From: Spirochaetota bacterium
Lineage (GTDB): Bacteria; Spirochaetota; Spirochaetia; Treponematales; Treponemataceae
Reading direction: 5' to 3'
DNA: 64,000 bases
Assembly (NCBI GenBank): GCA_023438065.1
Contig: JAEXRH010000002.1
Span: forward strand, 62,001-126,000
Part shown: in pieces, positions 15,339 through 23,755 of the stretch
Layout: every line of letters begins with the position of its first letter
Position numbering within the stretch: position 1 is the stretch's first letter
Notes under the pieces: model-generated
What the model was told of the DNA's origin: nothing
Seen by the model: the letters and a program-made list of their open reading frames with translations, nothing else
The model's database searches: none
Program-made: the position numbers and the translations under genes

Positions 15339-18005
15339 ATGGAAAAGTTTTTCAGGCGTCCTTGGCTCATCGTGGCGGTAATCGGGATATTGACCGTCTT
15401 CTTCGCGTTTCAGCTACCGCGCATCGAGCTGGACAACAACAATTATCGCTTCATCCCGAAGCACGATCCCGCGCGGCTCACCTCCGATTTCCTCGAGGAA
15501 ACTTTCGGTAGTCAGACGCTCGTGCTCGTCGGCCTTGAACGGAAATACGACACTGTCTTCGATCCCGATTTTATCGGGAAAATCCGCGAGTACGACCGGC
15601 GGCTGAAGGAAATCGGGCTTGTCGATACCACGCAGTCGATAGCCTCCGCCGACTACATCACGAGCGAAGGAGATTCGATCGTCGCGGAACCCCTCGTGCC
15701 GGATACCTTCGGCGGCTCTCCCGGTGAGATCGCCGCGCTCAAGGATCGGGTCCTTTCCTGGGACATGTACGAAAAGGCCCTCGTGTCGGACGATTTCCGC
15801 TCGACTCAGGTCGTCGTGTCGATCGACGTCCCCATGGAGGAATCGGGCGGCGAGCGGACGATGGAGACCTTCAGGGCGATCAAGAATCTAGCGAACGAGA
15901 TTTTCGACGACGGTTCGACGACCGTGTACGTCGCAGGCCTGCCGGTCTTGAGCGCGAACGTGAACGAGGCGATGAGCGCGGACCTCGTCGTGCTCATCCC
16001 GCTCGTCGTGATCGTCGTCCTCCTGGTTCTCTTCTTCTCGTTCAGGCGCGGCATCTCCATAATCCTTCCGATGCTCACCGTGCTCATCGCGACCCTCTGG
16101 TCCGTCGGCGCCATGCCCCTTTTCGGCGTGAAGCTCTCGGTAATCTCGACGTGTCTCCCGGTTATCCTGGTCGCGGTCGGCAGCGCGTACGGAATACACG
16201 TCGTGACGCACTACGTCGACGATAGGGAGATCGCCCGCGATCTCTCGAAAGAGGAACATCGCGAGCTCGTGTTCGCCCTCGTGCGGAAGATCGGCAAGCC
16301 CGTATTCCTCGCCGCGCTCACGACCTTCGTCGGTTTCGTCTCGTTCTGCTTCACGAGCGTGCTCCCGATCCGGGAATTCGGTTACTTCTCGAGTTTCGGC
16401 GTCGTCGTGTCGTTTCTCGTCGCGCTCACGCTTATCCCCGCGCTTTTCCTTATTCGCGGTCCCGCCCCGCTCGGCAAGAGGCTCTTTTCGCGGAGGGACG
16501 GCATGAACGGCGAGGATTCCGACGCGCTCAGCGTGGCTCTCGCCGACAGCCTGACGAAGGTCGCGCGAAACAAGCGGAAGGTTCTCGCGCTTACCGCGGC
16601 CGTTGTCATCGCGAGCCTCTTCGGCCTCTCGCGGTTGGTCGTCGACAACGTGTTCGTCGAGTACTTCAAGCCCGATACCGACACCGTGCGCTCCGACCGG
16701 TTCATCCGCGAGAAATTCGGCGGCACGAAGCTCGTGAGCGTCGTCGTTCAGTCCGAGACGCCCGGCGGCGTGCTCGATCCCGAGGTGCTCGGCGCGATGG
16801 ACGGCCTCGCGGAATACCTGAAGCGCAACGTCCCCGAGGCGGGGAAGGTAACCTCCTTCGCGGACATCGTCAAGCGGATCAATCAGGTCTACAACGCTGA
16901 CGAGTCCCCCGACGGCCTCGCCCTGTCGGTCGATCCGGCGAAGGAGGGGGACGTCCCGTCGGGAGACGATTCCGCTTTCGGGTTCAGCGATCTCGGCGAC
17001 TTCGGCTCGTTCGACCAGGCGGACGGGGGAGCGGAGAGCGCCTCTACTGTCGACGCGGCGGCCCTCCCGATAAAAGCGTACGAGCCGCTCGACGCGAAAA
17101 GCCTCGCTCGCGAGCTCGATCGGGCGACGCGGGAAAGCGCGACACTCGCGATGGGCGCGAACGATCTCTTGAGCGCGCTCCGGCGCGCGGTGAACCACGA
17201 AGGGGCCGCCTACTACGAGATACCCGTCGACCCGGCGAAGTACGGAAAGACGGATAAGGAAGGCCTGAAGGCGATCATATCAAACTACATGGTCCTTCTC
17301 TCGGGCGACATCGATTCCTGGTCGAACGATCCGCTTGAGCCGACCGCTATCCGCATGAACGTCCAGCTGCGCACGGTAGGGCAGATAGATACGGGGCGGG
17401 CTATCAGGGAGATCGAGGAGTACGCGGCGGCGAAATTCCCGGATACGGTGAAGGTGACCGTTGGCGGGCAGGTAAAGATCGAGAAGGCGCTGAACGATCT
17501 CGTCATTTGGTCCCAAGTCTCGTCGGTGTTCATCTCGCTTCTCATGGTGTTCTTGATCATCGCGGTATCCTACCGGTCGATCGTCGCCGGCCTTATCGGC
17601 GTGGTTCCCCTTTCGATCTCGATCCTTATGAACTTCGCGATCATGGGCTTCTGCGGGATAAAGCTGAACATCGCGACCGCGCTCGTCGCGAGCGTATCCG
17701 TCGGGATCGGCGTGGATTATACCATCCACTATCTCGAGGCGTACTTTCGTGAGTGGCGCGCGACGCGCGGCGAGGGGGACTATCTTCAGCGGACGTTCAA
17801 GTCGTCGGGAAAGGCCATCATCATCAACGCGGCGTCCGTTGGCGCCGGTTTCGCGGTCCTGCTCCTCTCGAACTTCAGGATACTCCAGCAGTTCGGGCTT
17901 CTCATCGCCTTCACGATGTTCTCGAGCTCGCTGATCGCGCTGACCGTGCTGCCGGTGCTGCTTAACCTGTTCAAGCCCGCGTTCGTCTCCCGGGATCTTC
18001 CCTGA
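15339..18005 (+). CDS. RND-superfamily (MMPL-type) inner-membrane exporter
   Basis: The 888-residue protein has the two-fold RND/MMPL plan. TM1 (about 8-27) precedes a periplasmic loop of about 190 residues and a five- or six-helix bundle at about 215-370 (sterol-sensing-like, with GSAYGIHVVTHYV). A second TM near 410 precedes another large loop and a C-terminal bundle (about 720-885, with GVDYTIHYLE). This class uses proton motive force to extract lipids or other hydrophobic molecules from the inner membrane. The start at 15339 is chosen because CAGGAG precedes it; an in-frame GTG at 15321 lacks this. A LolA-like carrier and a barrel follow. An acidic low-complexity stretch (DSAFGFSDLGDFGSF) lies in the second loop. 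Confidence 0.9.
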   Translation: MEKFFRRPWLIVAVIGILTVFFAFQLPRIELDNNNYRFIPKHDPARLTSDFLEETFGSQTLVLVGLERKYDTVFDPDFIGKIREYDRRLKEIGLVDTTQSIASADYITSEGDSIVAEPLVPDTFGGSPGEIAALKDRVLSWDMYEKALVSDDFRSTQVVVSIDVPMEESGGERTMETFRAIKNLANEIFDDGSTTVYVAGLPVLSANVNEAMSADLVVLIPLVVIVVLLVLFFSFRRGISIILPMLTVLIATLWSVGAMPLFGVKLSVISTCLPVILVAVGSAYGIHVVTHYVDDREIARDLSKEEHRELVFALVRKIGKPVFLAALTTFVGFVSFCFTSVLPIREFGYFSSFGVVVSFLVALTLIPALFLIRGPAPLGKRLFSRRDGMNGEDSDALSVALADSLTKVARNKRKVLALTAAVVIASLFGLSRLVVDNVFVEYFKPDTDTVRSDRFIREKFGGTKLVSVVVQSETPGGVLDPEVLGAMDGLAEYLKRNVPEAGKVTSFADIVKRINQVYNADESPDGLALSVDPAKEGDVPSGDDSAFGFSDLGDFGSFDQADGGAESASTVDAAALPIKAYEPLDAKSLARELDRATRESATLAMGANDLLSALRRAVNHEGAAYYEIPVDPAKYGKTDKEGLKAIISNYMVLLSGDIDSWSNDPLEPTAIRMNVQLRTVGQIDTGRAIREIEEYAAAKFPDTVKVTVGGQVKIEKALNDLVIWSQVSSVFISLLMVFLIIAVSYRSIVAGLIGVVPLSISILMNFAIMGFCGIKLNIATALVASVSVGIGVDYTIHYLEAYFREWRATRGEGDYLQRTFKSSGKAIIINAASVGAGFAVLLLSNFRILQQFGLLIAFTMFSSSLIALTVLPVLLNLFKPAFVSRDLP

Positions 18006-18056
18006 GGCGGCGAATGCCCGAGACCGATATCTAACGTTTTCGATAAGGAGTCATAT

Positions 18057-18827
18057 ATGAAGAAGACAGTGTTCATCGCGTGCGCCGCCTTATTCTCGGC
18101 GTCGCTCATTGCCGCGCAAAGCGCCGACGAGATCGTCGACGCGTCGCGAAACCGCATCAAGGCGGACACCACCTCGATCCGCGCGAGGCTCTTGATCGCC
18201 GCGAAGGACGGCTCCACGACCGAGCGGCTCGTCGACGAATATTCGAAAGACTACCCGTCGGGCGACAAGGCGATCATCGTCTTCCAGTCCCCGGCGAGCG
18301 TCAAGGGCACGCGCTTTCTCACCGTCGAGAAGGAAGGGCCGGATGACCGATGGATATTCCTTCCCGCGCTCGGCAAGGTTCGCCGCGTATCCGCGTCCGA
18401 GGGTTCAAGCAGTTTCGTCGGCACCGACTTTTCGTACGACGACATGGCCGCGATGACACGAAGCGTTTCCGATGACGCGCACCGAATCCTTCGGGAGGAA
18501 AAGGCCGAGGGGAAGGATTGTTGGGTTATCGAGTCCGCGCCGAAAGACGCCTCGTACCAGTATGCCCGGATGCTCCAGTGGATCGAGAAGGACACGAAAC
18601 TCATCAGAAAAATCGAGGGGTACGACAAGAAGGGAAATCTCGCGAAGGTTCTCGAGGTTCTGAAGACCGAGGTCGTTCAGGGCCGACTCACCGCGATGTC
18701 CACCAGGATGACGACCGTCGCGGACAAGACTTCGACGACGATAAACATGGAGATCGTCAAATACGACGAGAAGATCCCCGACGCGGTGTTCACGACCGAG
18801 TATCTTTCGACGGGGAGGGTGAAATGA
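18057..18827 (+). CDS. LolA-like periplasmic carrier (outer-membrane lipoprotein-sorting family)
   Basis: The 256-residue protein has a clear Sec signal peptide (MKKTVFIACAALFSASLIAAQ, cleavage about residue 21) with no lipobox. The mature part resembles the LolA-fold sorting family, which forms an unclosed beta-barrel holding acyl chains, with the signature WIFLPALGKVRRV followed by SFVGTDFSYDDM. It follows the RND gene by 51 bases with AAGGAG before the ATG, and its TGA overlaps the ATG of the barrel gene (ATGA). Its likely role is to ferry a lipid or lipoprotein from the RND pump to the outer-membrane barrel. A paralogue of similar size is encoded at 25,031. Confidence 0.8.
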   Translation: MKKTVFIACAALFSASLIAAQSADEIVDASRNRIKADTTSIRARLLIAAKDGSTTERLVDEYSKDYPSGDKAIIVFQSPASVKGTRFLTVEKEGPDDRWIFLPALGKVRRVSASEGSSSFVGTDFSYDDMAAMTRSVSDDAHRILREEKAEGKDCWVIESAPKDASYQYARMLQWIEKDTKLIRKIEGYDKKGNLAKVLEVLKTEVVQGRLTAMSTRMTTVADKTSTTINMEIVKYDEKIPDAVFTTEYLSTGRVK

Positions 18828-20209
18828 AACGCGTCGCGACCATTCTCGCGTTGACCCTCCTCGCCGGAGCGGCGTCGGCCCAAGGTTTCGGGTTTGGCGA
18901 CGCCGCCGAAGCAGGGCCGTCCGGCCCCGGCGCGACCCGGTCTCGACGCGAGTCGCCTGAGGTCTCCGTATCGGCCGAGGTGACGGCCGAGGCGAGCGCG
19001 TTCGCGGACGATCTCGAGTCACCGAGCGCCCTGCGCGAGGCGAAGCTGGGAGACTTCTTCTCCGGTTCTCTTTCTTTTTCCGCCTCGGGCTCCAACGCCG
19101 AGATCGCGGTGGGTCTCGACGTCGCCCCGGCGGGGGAGGGCGAGTCTCCCGTATCGATCGACGAGGCGTACGCGCGGGCCTACTGGGGCAAGCTCGACCT
19201 CGAGGCGGGAATCCGCAAGCTCAATTGGGGGAAGGCGGACAGCGCGAGCGTGCTCGACGTCGCCAATCCCGCCGATCTTTCCGACCTTACGGTCACCGAC
19301 TCCCTCGACCGGAAGATCGCGCGACCGATGCTGCACGCGTCTTTGTCCCTCGGCGATTTCACGAGACTCGAGGGCGTTTTCGAGCCTTCCTTCGAGGGGA
19401 ATTCGTACGATCTCGAGGGGCGCTGGAAACCGAGGCAGGTTGAATCGCTTCCCGGACGTATCATCTCCGCGGTGAATCCCCTCGTCGCGGCAAATCCCGC
19501 CTTCCAGGCGGCGCTCTCGACCGCGGACGTCGCGTTTCCCGATACATCGGCTCTCAAGTATTCGCAGTACGGGCTCCGCCTGACGACGACGCTCGGCTCG
19601 TCCGATTTTGGCCTTCAGTACTGGTGCGGGAATCTTCAGAAACCGGCGATATACGTGACCGGCTACGAAGGGGACGCGTCCGGTCTCGCGGTCCACGTGG
19701 ACTATAACCGGTATCACCAGATCGGCGCGGATTGGGCGTCGGTCGTCGCGACGATAAACGCGCGCGCGGAAATCGCCGCGAACGTCACCGAGGATCTCGC
19801 CGGCGACGACGGCTCGGTGTACAATCCTGCTGTGCTTTGGTCGCTCGGGTTTGACCGCGACCTCGTGGCCGGGGTCAATCTCAACGCGCAGGGATCGGGC
19901 TCGATACGGCTCATGGACGACAAGGTTTCCGACGCGATCGGGGACGCGGAAGCCGACACGTCAGCGACGAAGACGACGGTTACCGCGAAGCTTTCGAGAA
20001 AGTTCATGAAGGACGAGTTCGAGATCGGCCTCGCCGGGCTCTGGGGTATCGAGGACCGGGACTTTCTCGCGATGCCCTCGCTTGTCTGGTCGAAGGGCGA
20101 CACCGAGGTCGAGCTATCAGGGGGGATTTTCGGTGGAGACCGGGATGGCGAACTCGGATATTTCGACGATAACGATTATGTGAGCCTTTCTCTTACCTGT
20201 AAATTCTGA
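18824..20209 (+). CDS. Outer-membrane beta-barrel protein of the RND cassette
   Basis: The 461-residue protein starts at the ATG overlapping the carrier stop. It has a signal peptide (residues 1-20, ending SAQG), an Arg-rich linker and then alternating amphipathic strands throughout. It ends LSLTCKF, a C-terminal Phe typical of barrels inserted by BAM. The organisation MMPL / LolA-like / barrel parallels clusters in proteobacteria where the barrel is a DUF1302-type protein; I suggest a similar role without claiming homology. The segment RKLNWGKADSASVLDVANPA resembles a turn seen in such proteins. It completes the inner membrane-periplasm-outer membrane route of this operon. Confidence 0.75.
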   Translation: MKRVATILALTLLAGAASAQGFGFGDAAEAGPSGPGATRSRRESPEVSVSAEVTAEASAFADDLESPSALREAKLGDFFSGSLSFSASGSNAEIAVGLDVAPAGEGESPVSIDEAYARAYWGKLDLEAGIRKLNWGKADSASVLDVANPADLSDLTVTDSLDRKIARPMLHASLSLGDFTRLEGVFEPSFEGNSYDLEGRWKPRQVESLPGRIISAVNPLVAANPAFQAALSTADVAFPDTSALKYSQYGLRLTTTLGSSDFGLQYWCGNLQKPAIYVTGYEGDASGLAVHVDYNRYHQIGADWASVVATINARAEIAANVTEDLAGDDGSVYNPAVLWSLGFDRDLVAGVNLNAQGSGSIRLMDDKVSDAIGDAEADTSATKTTVTAKLSRKFMKDEFEIGLAGLWGIEDRDFLAMPSLVWSKGDTEVELSGGIFGGDRDGELGYFDDNDYVSLSLTCKF

Positions 20210-20323
20210 TATCGCCTCTCGCCCGTGCGTACCTCATGAAATACCCCCTCGATTGCGCGCGGGGCAGGGGGGATCTCGGGCGCACGATAGCGAACGGTTC
20301 TGCCCGCGTCCTGAATGCGTTTC

Positions 20324-20339
20324 CGATCCGATCGGATCG
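20324..20339. promoter_or_regulatory. 16-base perfect palindrome upstream of the MipA-like gene
   Basis: CGATCCGATCGGATCG is a perfect palindrome lying 55 bases before the start codon and about 20 bases upstream of a TAGTAT (20361-20366) that could be the -10. This is a candidate operator; the regulator is unknown. Confidence 0.4.
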
Positions 20340-20366
20340 TGAGAAAGGATTCCGCGCGCATAGTAT

Positions 20367-20388
20367 CCTCCTCGTTATCCAGAGGAGG
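20367..20388 (+). promoter_or_regulatory. SD-sequestering hairpin of the MipA-like gene
   Basis: CCTCCTC (20367-20373) pairs perfectly with GAGGAGG (20382-20388) across an 8-base loop. The second arm is the Shine-Dalgarno sequence, five bases before the ATG. In mRNA this would hide the ribosome-binding site and could act as a thermosensor or another translational switch. Confidence 0.55.
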
Positions 20389-20393
20389 TTAGA

Positions 20394-21173
20394 ATGGCAG
20401 TTGGTACCCAAGCGAAGCGGTTTCTTTGCGCCTTCGCGATAATCCTGATGGCCGTCGTCCCGGCGGCGTACGCGGAAGATGACGACGATGACGACGAGGG
20501 AGAAGGCAAGAATTGGATGGTCATGGTCGGCGCGGTCGGCGAGTACGCGCCAGAGTTCGTCGGTTCCGACGAGCATGAGTGGGGCGCGTTGCCTTTGCTG
20601 ATCGCGAAATACGAATGGCCGCGCATTTGCGCGTATATCGAGGGCGATGAGCTGGGCCTTGAGGCGTCTCCGTTCGCCGATTTACCGCTCTCGTTCGCCG
20701 CGGGCGTCGCGTTCGGGCAATCCCGCGAGGAGAATTGCGATCCGGTGCTCGACGGGACGGGCGATATCGGTAACCCCGTGCAGGTGTTCGGCGAGGTATC
20801 TTACGGCACCGAAATGATTTCCGCCAACGCGAAGATTCGGTACGCGCCCCTTCAAAGGGATAGCGAATCGTTCCGGCACGCGTTCCTTTACGATATCAAC
20901 CTTGAGTCCGAGGTCGAGGCAATACCCTTCATTCTGCGAGGCGAGGTCGGCGCGACGATCATGGACGGCACGTGGTCGTCGCTCTACTATGACGAAGGAG
21001 CCGGTCTCGAGTCGGCGCATATTACCCTTGACGCGATGATCATGCTCGCCGAGCATTTTGGCCTATACCTCCAGGGAGACGTTACGCGGCTTCTCGGGAA
21101 CGCGGCGTCGAGTTCCGTATCGATCGCCGATGCGCAATACTCGGCGATGCTCGGGGCCTTCGTGACGTTCTGA
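20394..21173 (+). CDS. MipA/OmpV-family outer-membrane protein
   Basis: The 259-residue protein has a signal peptide (about 1-27, ending AYA) followed by an acidic run of Asp residues. The barrel carries the family-like start VGAVGEYAPEFVGSDEHEW, then LPLLIAKYEWP, and ends GAFVTF with C-terminal Phe. MipA/OmpV proteins are small outer-membrane barrels, in E. coli linked to murein-synthesising complexes and elsewhere to osmotic or antibiotic response. It is a single gene between the two envelope cassettes, with its own leader containing a hairpin over the ribosome-binding site. Assignment to MipA rests on the N-terminal motif, length and topology. Confidence 0.7.
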   Translation: MAVGTQAKRFLCAFAIILMAVVPAAYAEDDDDDDEGEGKNWMVMVGAVGEYAPEFVGSDEHEWGALPLLIAKYEWPRICAYIEGDELGLEASPFADLPLSFAAGVAFGQSREENCDPVLDGTGDIGNPVQVFGEVSYGTEMISANAKIRYAPLQRDSESFRHAFLYDINLESEVEAIPFILRGEVGATIMDGTWSSLYYDEGAGLESAHITLDAMIMLAEHFGLYLQGDVTRLLGNAASSSVSIADAQYSAMLGAFVTF

Positions 21174-21205
21174 TTACGCGCGGTCGGGCCGCCGTCATGC
21201 TTTCA

Positions 21206-21231
21206 GGAAATCGGGCGATCGCCCGATTTCC
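21206..21231. repeat. 26-base perfect palindrome between the MipA-like gene and the AraC-type gene
   Basis: The sequence from 21206 to 21231 is exactly self-complementary (arm GGAAATCGGGCGA). It ends three bases before the -35 of the AraC-type gene. It could be an operator or a rho-independent terminator of the MipA-like gene; only a weak T-rich tract follows, so the terminator role is doubtful. Confidence 0.65.
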
Positions 21232-21234
21232 GGT

Positions 21235-21262
21235 TTGCATCGGCGGTTTTTCGCGATATAGT
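21235..21262 (+). promoter_or_regulatory. Predicted promoter of the membrane AraC regulator
   Basis: TTGCAT (21235-21240), a 16-base spacer and TATAGT (21257-21262) lie just after the 26-base palindrome. Confidence 0.6.
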
Positions 21263-21288
21263 TACGGTATCCATGCGGCAGGGGAATA

Positions 21289-22461
21289 GTGCGGATAATG
21301 CTTGATTTTATCATCGTCATCGTATCATTCGTGAATTGCGCGCAGAGTTGCGCGATGTGCGCGCTGCTCGTCCTGAGCGGTCGGGGGGACCGAAAGTCTA
21401 ACCGCGTGCTCGCGCTCTTGCTTTTCTGCATGACGGCCGCGGTTCTTTCCCACGTGCTGCACGACTGCTATAACCGGCAAGAGTACTTGTCGTTTCGCAT
21501 TCCGTCGCCTTTTCCCGGTTTTTCCGAATTCCTTGCTCATTTGCTCGGCGTGGCGATCCTCATCTTCGCGCCGCTCATAGCCCTGTATACGAAATCCCTT
21601 ACCGGCGGTCATTTTCGCGTCGGTTGGCGATTCGCGCTGCAACTATCGCCCGCGGCGATCTTCTTCCTTTTCTCGATCGAGGACCTCCTTCCGCGCGCTA
21701 ACGCCGGCAAAGGCTCGTTTATGGACTATTCGATCGTGTACACGATAATCGCGATTTCCATGCTCGCGTATCTCGCGGCATCTTTCAGGCGGCTCCGGTC
21801 GTTCTCGGAAAAAGCGAAGGCATGTTATTCGTCGATGGATCGCATGAATTATACCTGGCTGAAAATTTTCCTCGGCTCGGTGACCTTCGTTACCGTGATC
21901 GCCTTGCTGCTCGAGCAGTTCGCCCACGAAACGAATGCCGAGGCATGGTGCGCCATCGCGGGCGTCATCACGTTCGCGACCGCCGTTTACGGATTCCTCA
22001 ATCCCGGGTATTTCTCCGGCGATCGGGTAAAGGCCGTCGAACTGGAGGCGTCTCCCGTATCGTTCGTGAAGTCGGCGAAGTACGCGAAGTCATCCGTCTC
22101 GCCGGAGAAGGCCATCGAGATTGAGAAAAAAATCCTCGGCGAGATGGAAGCCGGAAAACCGTACCTCAATCCCGAGTTAAGCCTCTTCGATCTCGCCGAC
22201 AGGCTTGGTTCGTCGTCCCACGCCATCTCGCAGGTGCTCAATGAGCGGATGAAGATGACGTTCTACGACTTTATCAACCTCCACAGGATCGAGGAAGCCA
22301 AGCGGCTTTTCCGCGACCCGCGCACCTCGGGAGACAAGATCGTCGCGGTCGCGATGGACGCGGGATTCAACTCGCTCTCGACCTTCAACGCGGTTTTCAG
22401 GAAATACACCGGCATGACTCCGTCCGAGTTCCGGAAAAAAGCATCCAATCCGATCGGCTAA
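21289..22461 (+). CDS. Membrane-bound AraC-family regulator
   Basis: The 390-residue protein has seven predicted transmembrane segments in residues 1-245 and a C-terminal AraC/XylS DNA-binding domain (about 285-385) with two helix-turn-helix units, LSLFDLADRLGSSSHAISQV and IVAVAMDAGFNSLSTFNAVF followed by YTGMTPSEFRK. The start is uncertain: GTG at 21289 has AGGGGA close by, and ATG at 21298 is nine bases downstream. Such 7TM-AraC proteins sense a signal in or across the membrane and act on DNA directly. It is encoded 54 bases upstream of the FtsX/LolA/LolD-like operon on the same strand, with no terminator between, and probably controls it. Confidence 0.85.
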   Translation: MRIMLDFIIVIVSFVNCAQSCAMCALLVLSGRGDRKSNRVLALLLFCMTAAVLSHVLHDCYNRQEYLSFRIPSPFPGFSEFLAHLLGVAILIFAPLIALYTKSLTGGHFRVGWRFALQLSPAAIFFLFSIEDLLPRANAGKGSFMDYSIVYTIIAISMLAYLAASFRRLRSFSEKAKACYSSMDRMNYTWLKIFLGSVTFVTVIALLLEQFAHETNAEAWCAIAGVITFATAVYGFLNPGYFSGDRVKAVELEASPVSFVKSAKYAKSSVSPEKAIEIEKKILGEMEAGKPYLNPELSLFDLADRLGSSSHAISQVLNERMKMTFYDFINLHRIEEAKRLFRDPRTSGDKIVAVAMDAGFNSLSTFNAVFRKYTGMTPSEFRKKASNPIG

Positions 22462-22515
22462 GAAGAAGGCCCCCAAAAAAAAGGATACGGTAGCCTCAGA
22501 GTACAGGAGGTTACT

Positions 22516-23754
22516 TTGCGCATTCCATTCAAGCGGATTGAGCTGGCGTGGAAGATGCTGATTGGCTACAGGCTAAAAACGCTGAGCCTCTTCATCTTCA
22601 TGACCGTTTCGTTCACGGTTATCGTCGGCGGTTTTGATCTTATCGTGAGTTCGTTCAACGGCTGGCTCTCGCGTCAACTGACGTTCATGCAGCCGAACTA
22701 CTACGTAAGCGGGTTCGCGGATATCGACTGGGACGTCCCGAATTACGGGTTCAAGAACCAGAGCCTCGGCGAGGAAAAGCGCCAAAAGATCAGGGAGGCG
22801 CTTCCCGATATGCGGCTGTTCGACGGGATCTTTCTCCCGGGGTTGCTCGCGATCAGGGACCAGGAGTCGCGGAATCAGGGGGTTCTCGCCGTCGGGATCG
22901 ACTTCGCCCGCGCGCGAGAGATGTTCCCGGCTATCGCGCAGGAATTTTCCCAGGAAGAGATGCTTCGGTTTAAGGCGAAGCGGACGATGCTGGTCGACGG
23001 GCTCTTCGCGAAGCGGGCGGGATACGATCCGGGTCAAGAGATCATATTCCTCACGGATAACTATTATCGAAGCGCGAACGGCATCAAGATGAAGACGGTT
23101 GCCTTCCGCTCGCCGCTTGAAAAAAACAACTTTTTCCGCGATCTCGGGATCGTCTGGATCGATCTTGACGCGCTCGCGCTCGTCGGCGGGATGCCGAAGG
23201 ATCGGGGATGGCCGGTCTTCGCATTCGCGGACGCGCCGGTGATCGGGCCGAGGGCGTTCTTCCGCGAGGCAGCCCTCGAGAAATCTCTTTCCCCGACAGG
23301 CGCCTCGTTCGTGACGCCCCTCACGTCTATGCAAGAGATGCGATCGACCTTCGCGATGCTCGTCGCGATTTTCTCCTTTCTCGGGATCGTCGTCATCGCA
23401 ATCGTCATCGTCTCGACGTCGTCGAACCTGTTCATCAACTTCCAAAACCGGAAGGCTGACTTCGGATTGATGAAGGCGTTCGGGTTCGGCAATCGGGATT
23501 TCCTCGGTCTTGCGTTCATGGAAAACCTCTTTACGGTATCGATCGCGCTCCTGGTCGCGTTCGCCATTAACGCGGCGATTTCCCGGGCGGTTCCGTCGTT
23601 CACGATCATCGACTTTCCCTGCAGCCTCGCCGTCACGCCTTTCTGCGCGTCGTCGATGGCTATAGTGGCGTTCTTGATCGCCGCTGTATCGATCGTGAGA
23701 CCATACGCGTTTCTCAGGAAAGTCGACCCGGTCAATATCATGAAGGAGGAATGA
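22516..23754 (+). CDS. FtsX/MacB-type ABC transporter permease 1
   Basis: The 412-residue permease has one N-terminal TM (about 20-42), a large extracytoplasmic domain of about 220 residues and three TMs at about 280-400 forming the FtsX domain. It ends VDPVNIMKEE, a cytoplasmic motif common in LolC/E and MacB permeases. The start is a TTG at 22516 with AGGAGG five bases upstream. It is one base from the second permease. LolCE/MacB-type transporters are mechanotransmitters that use cytoplasmic ATP hydrolysis to drive work in the periplasm, such as release of lipoproteins or lipids, which fits the LolA-like protein encoded downstream. Confidence 0.88.
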   Translation: MRIPFKRIELAWKMLIGYRLKTLSLFIFMTVSFTVIVGGFDLIVSSFNGWLSRQLTFMQPNYYVSGFADIDWDVPNYGFKNQSLGEEKRQKIREALPDMRLFDGIFLPGLLAIRDQESRNQGVLAVGIDFARAREMFPAIAQEFSQEEMLRFKAKRTMLVDGLFAKRAGYDPGQEIIFLTDNYYRSANGIKMKTVAFRSPLEKNNFFRDLGIVWIDLDALALVGGMPKDRGWPVFAFADAPVIGPRAFFREAALEKSLSPTGASFVTPLTSMQEMRSTFAMLVAIFSFLGIVVIAIVIVSTSSNLFINFQNRKADFGLMKAFGFGNRDFLGLAFMENLFTVSIALLVAFAINAAISRAVPSFTIIDFPCSLAVTPFCASSMAIVAFLIAAVSIVRPYAFLRKVDPVNIMKEE

Positions 23755-23755
23755 A

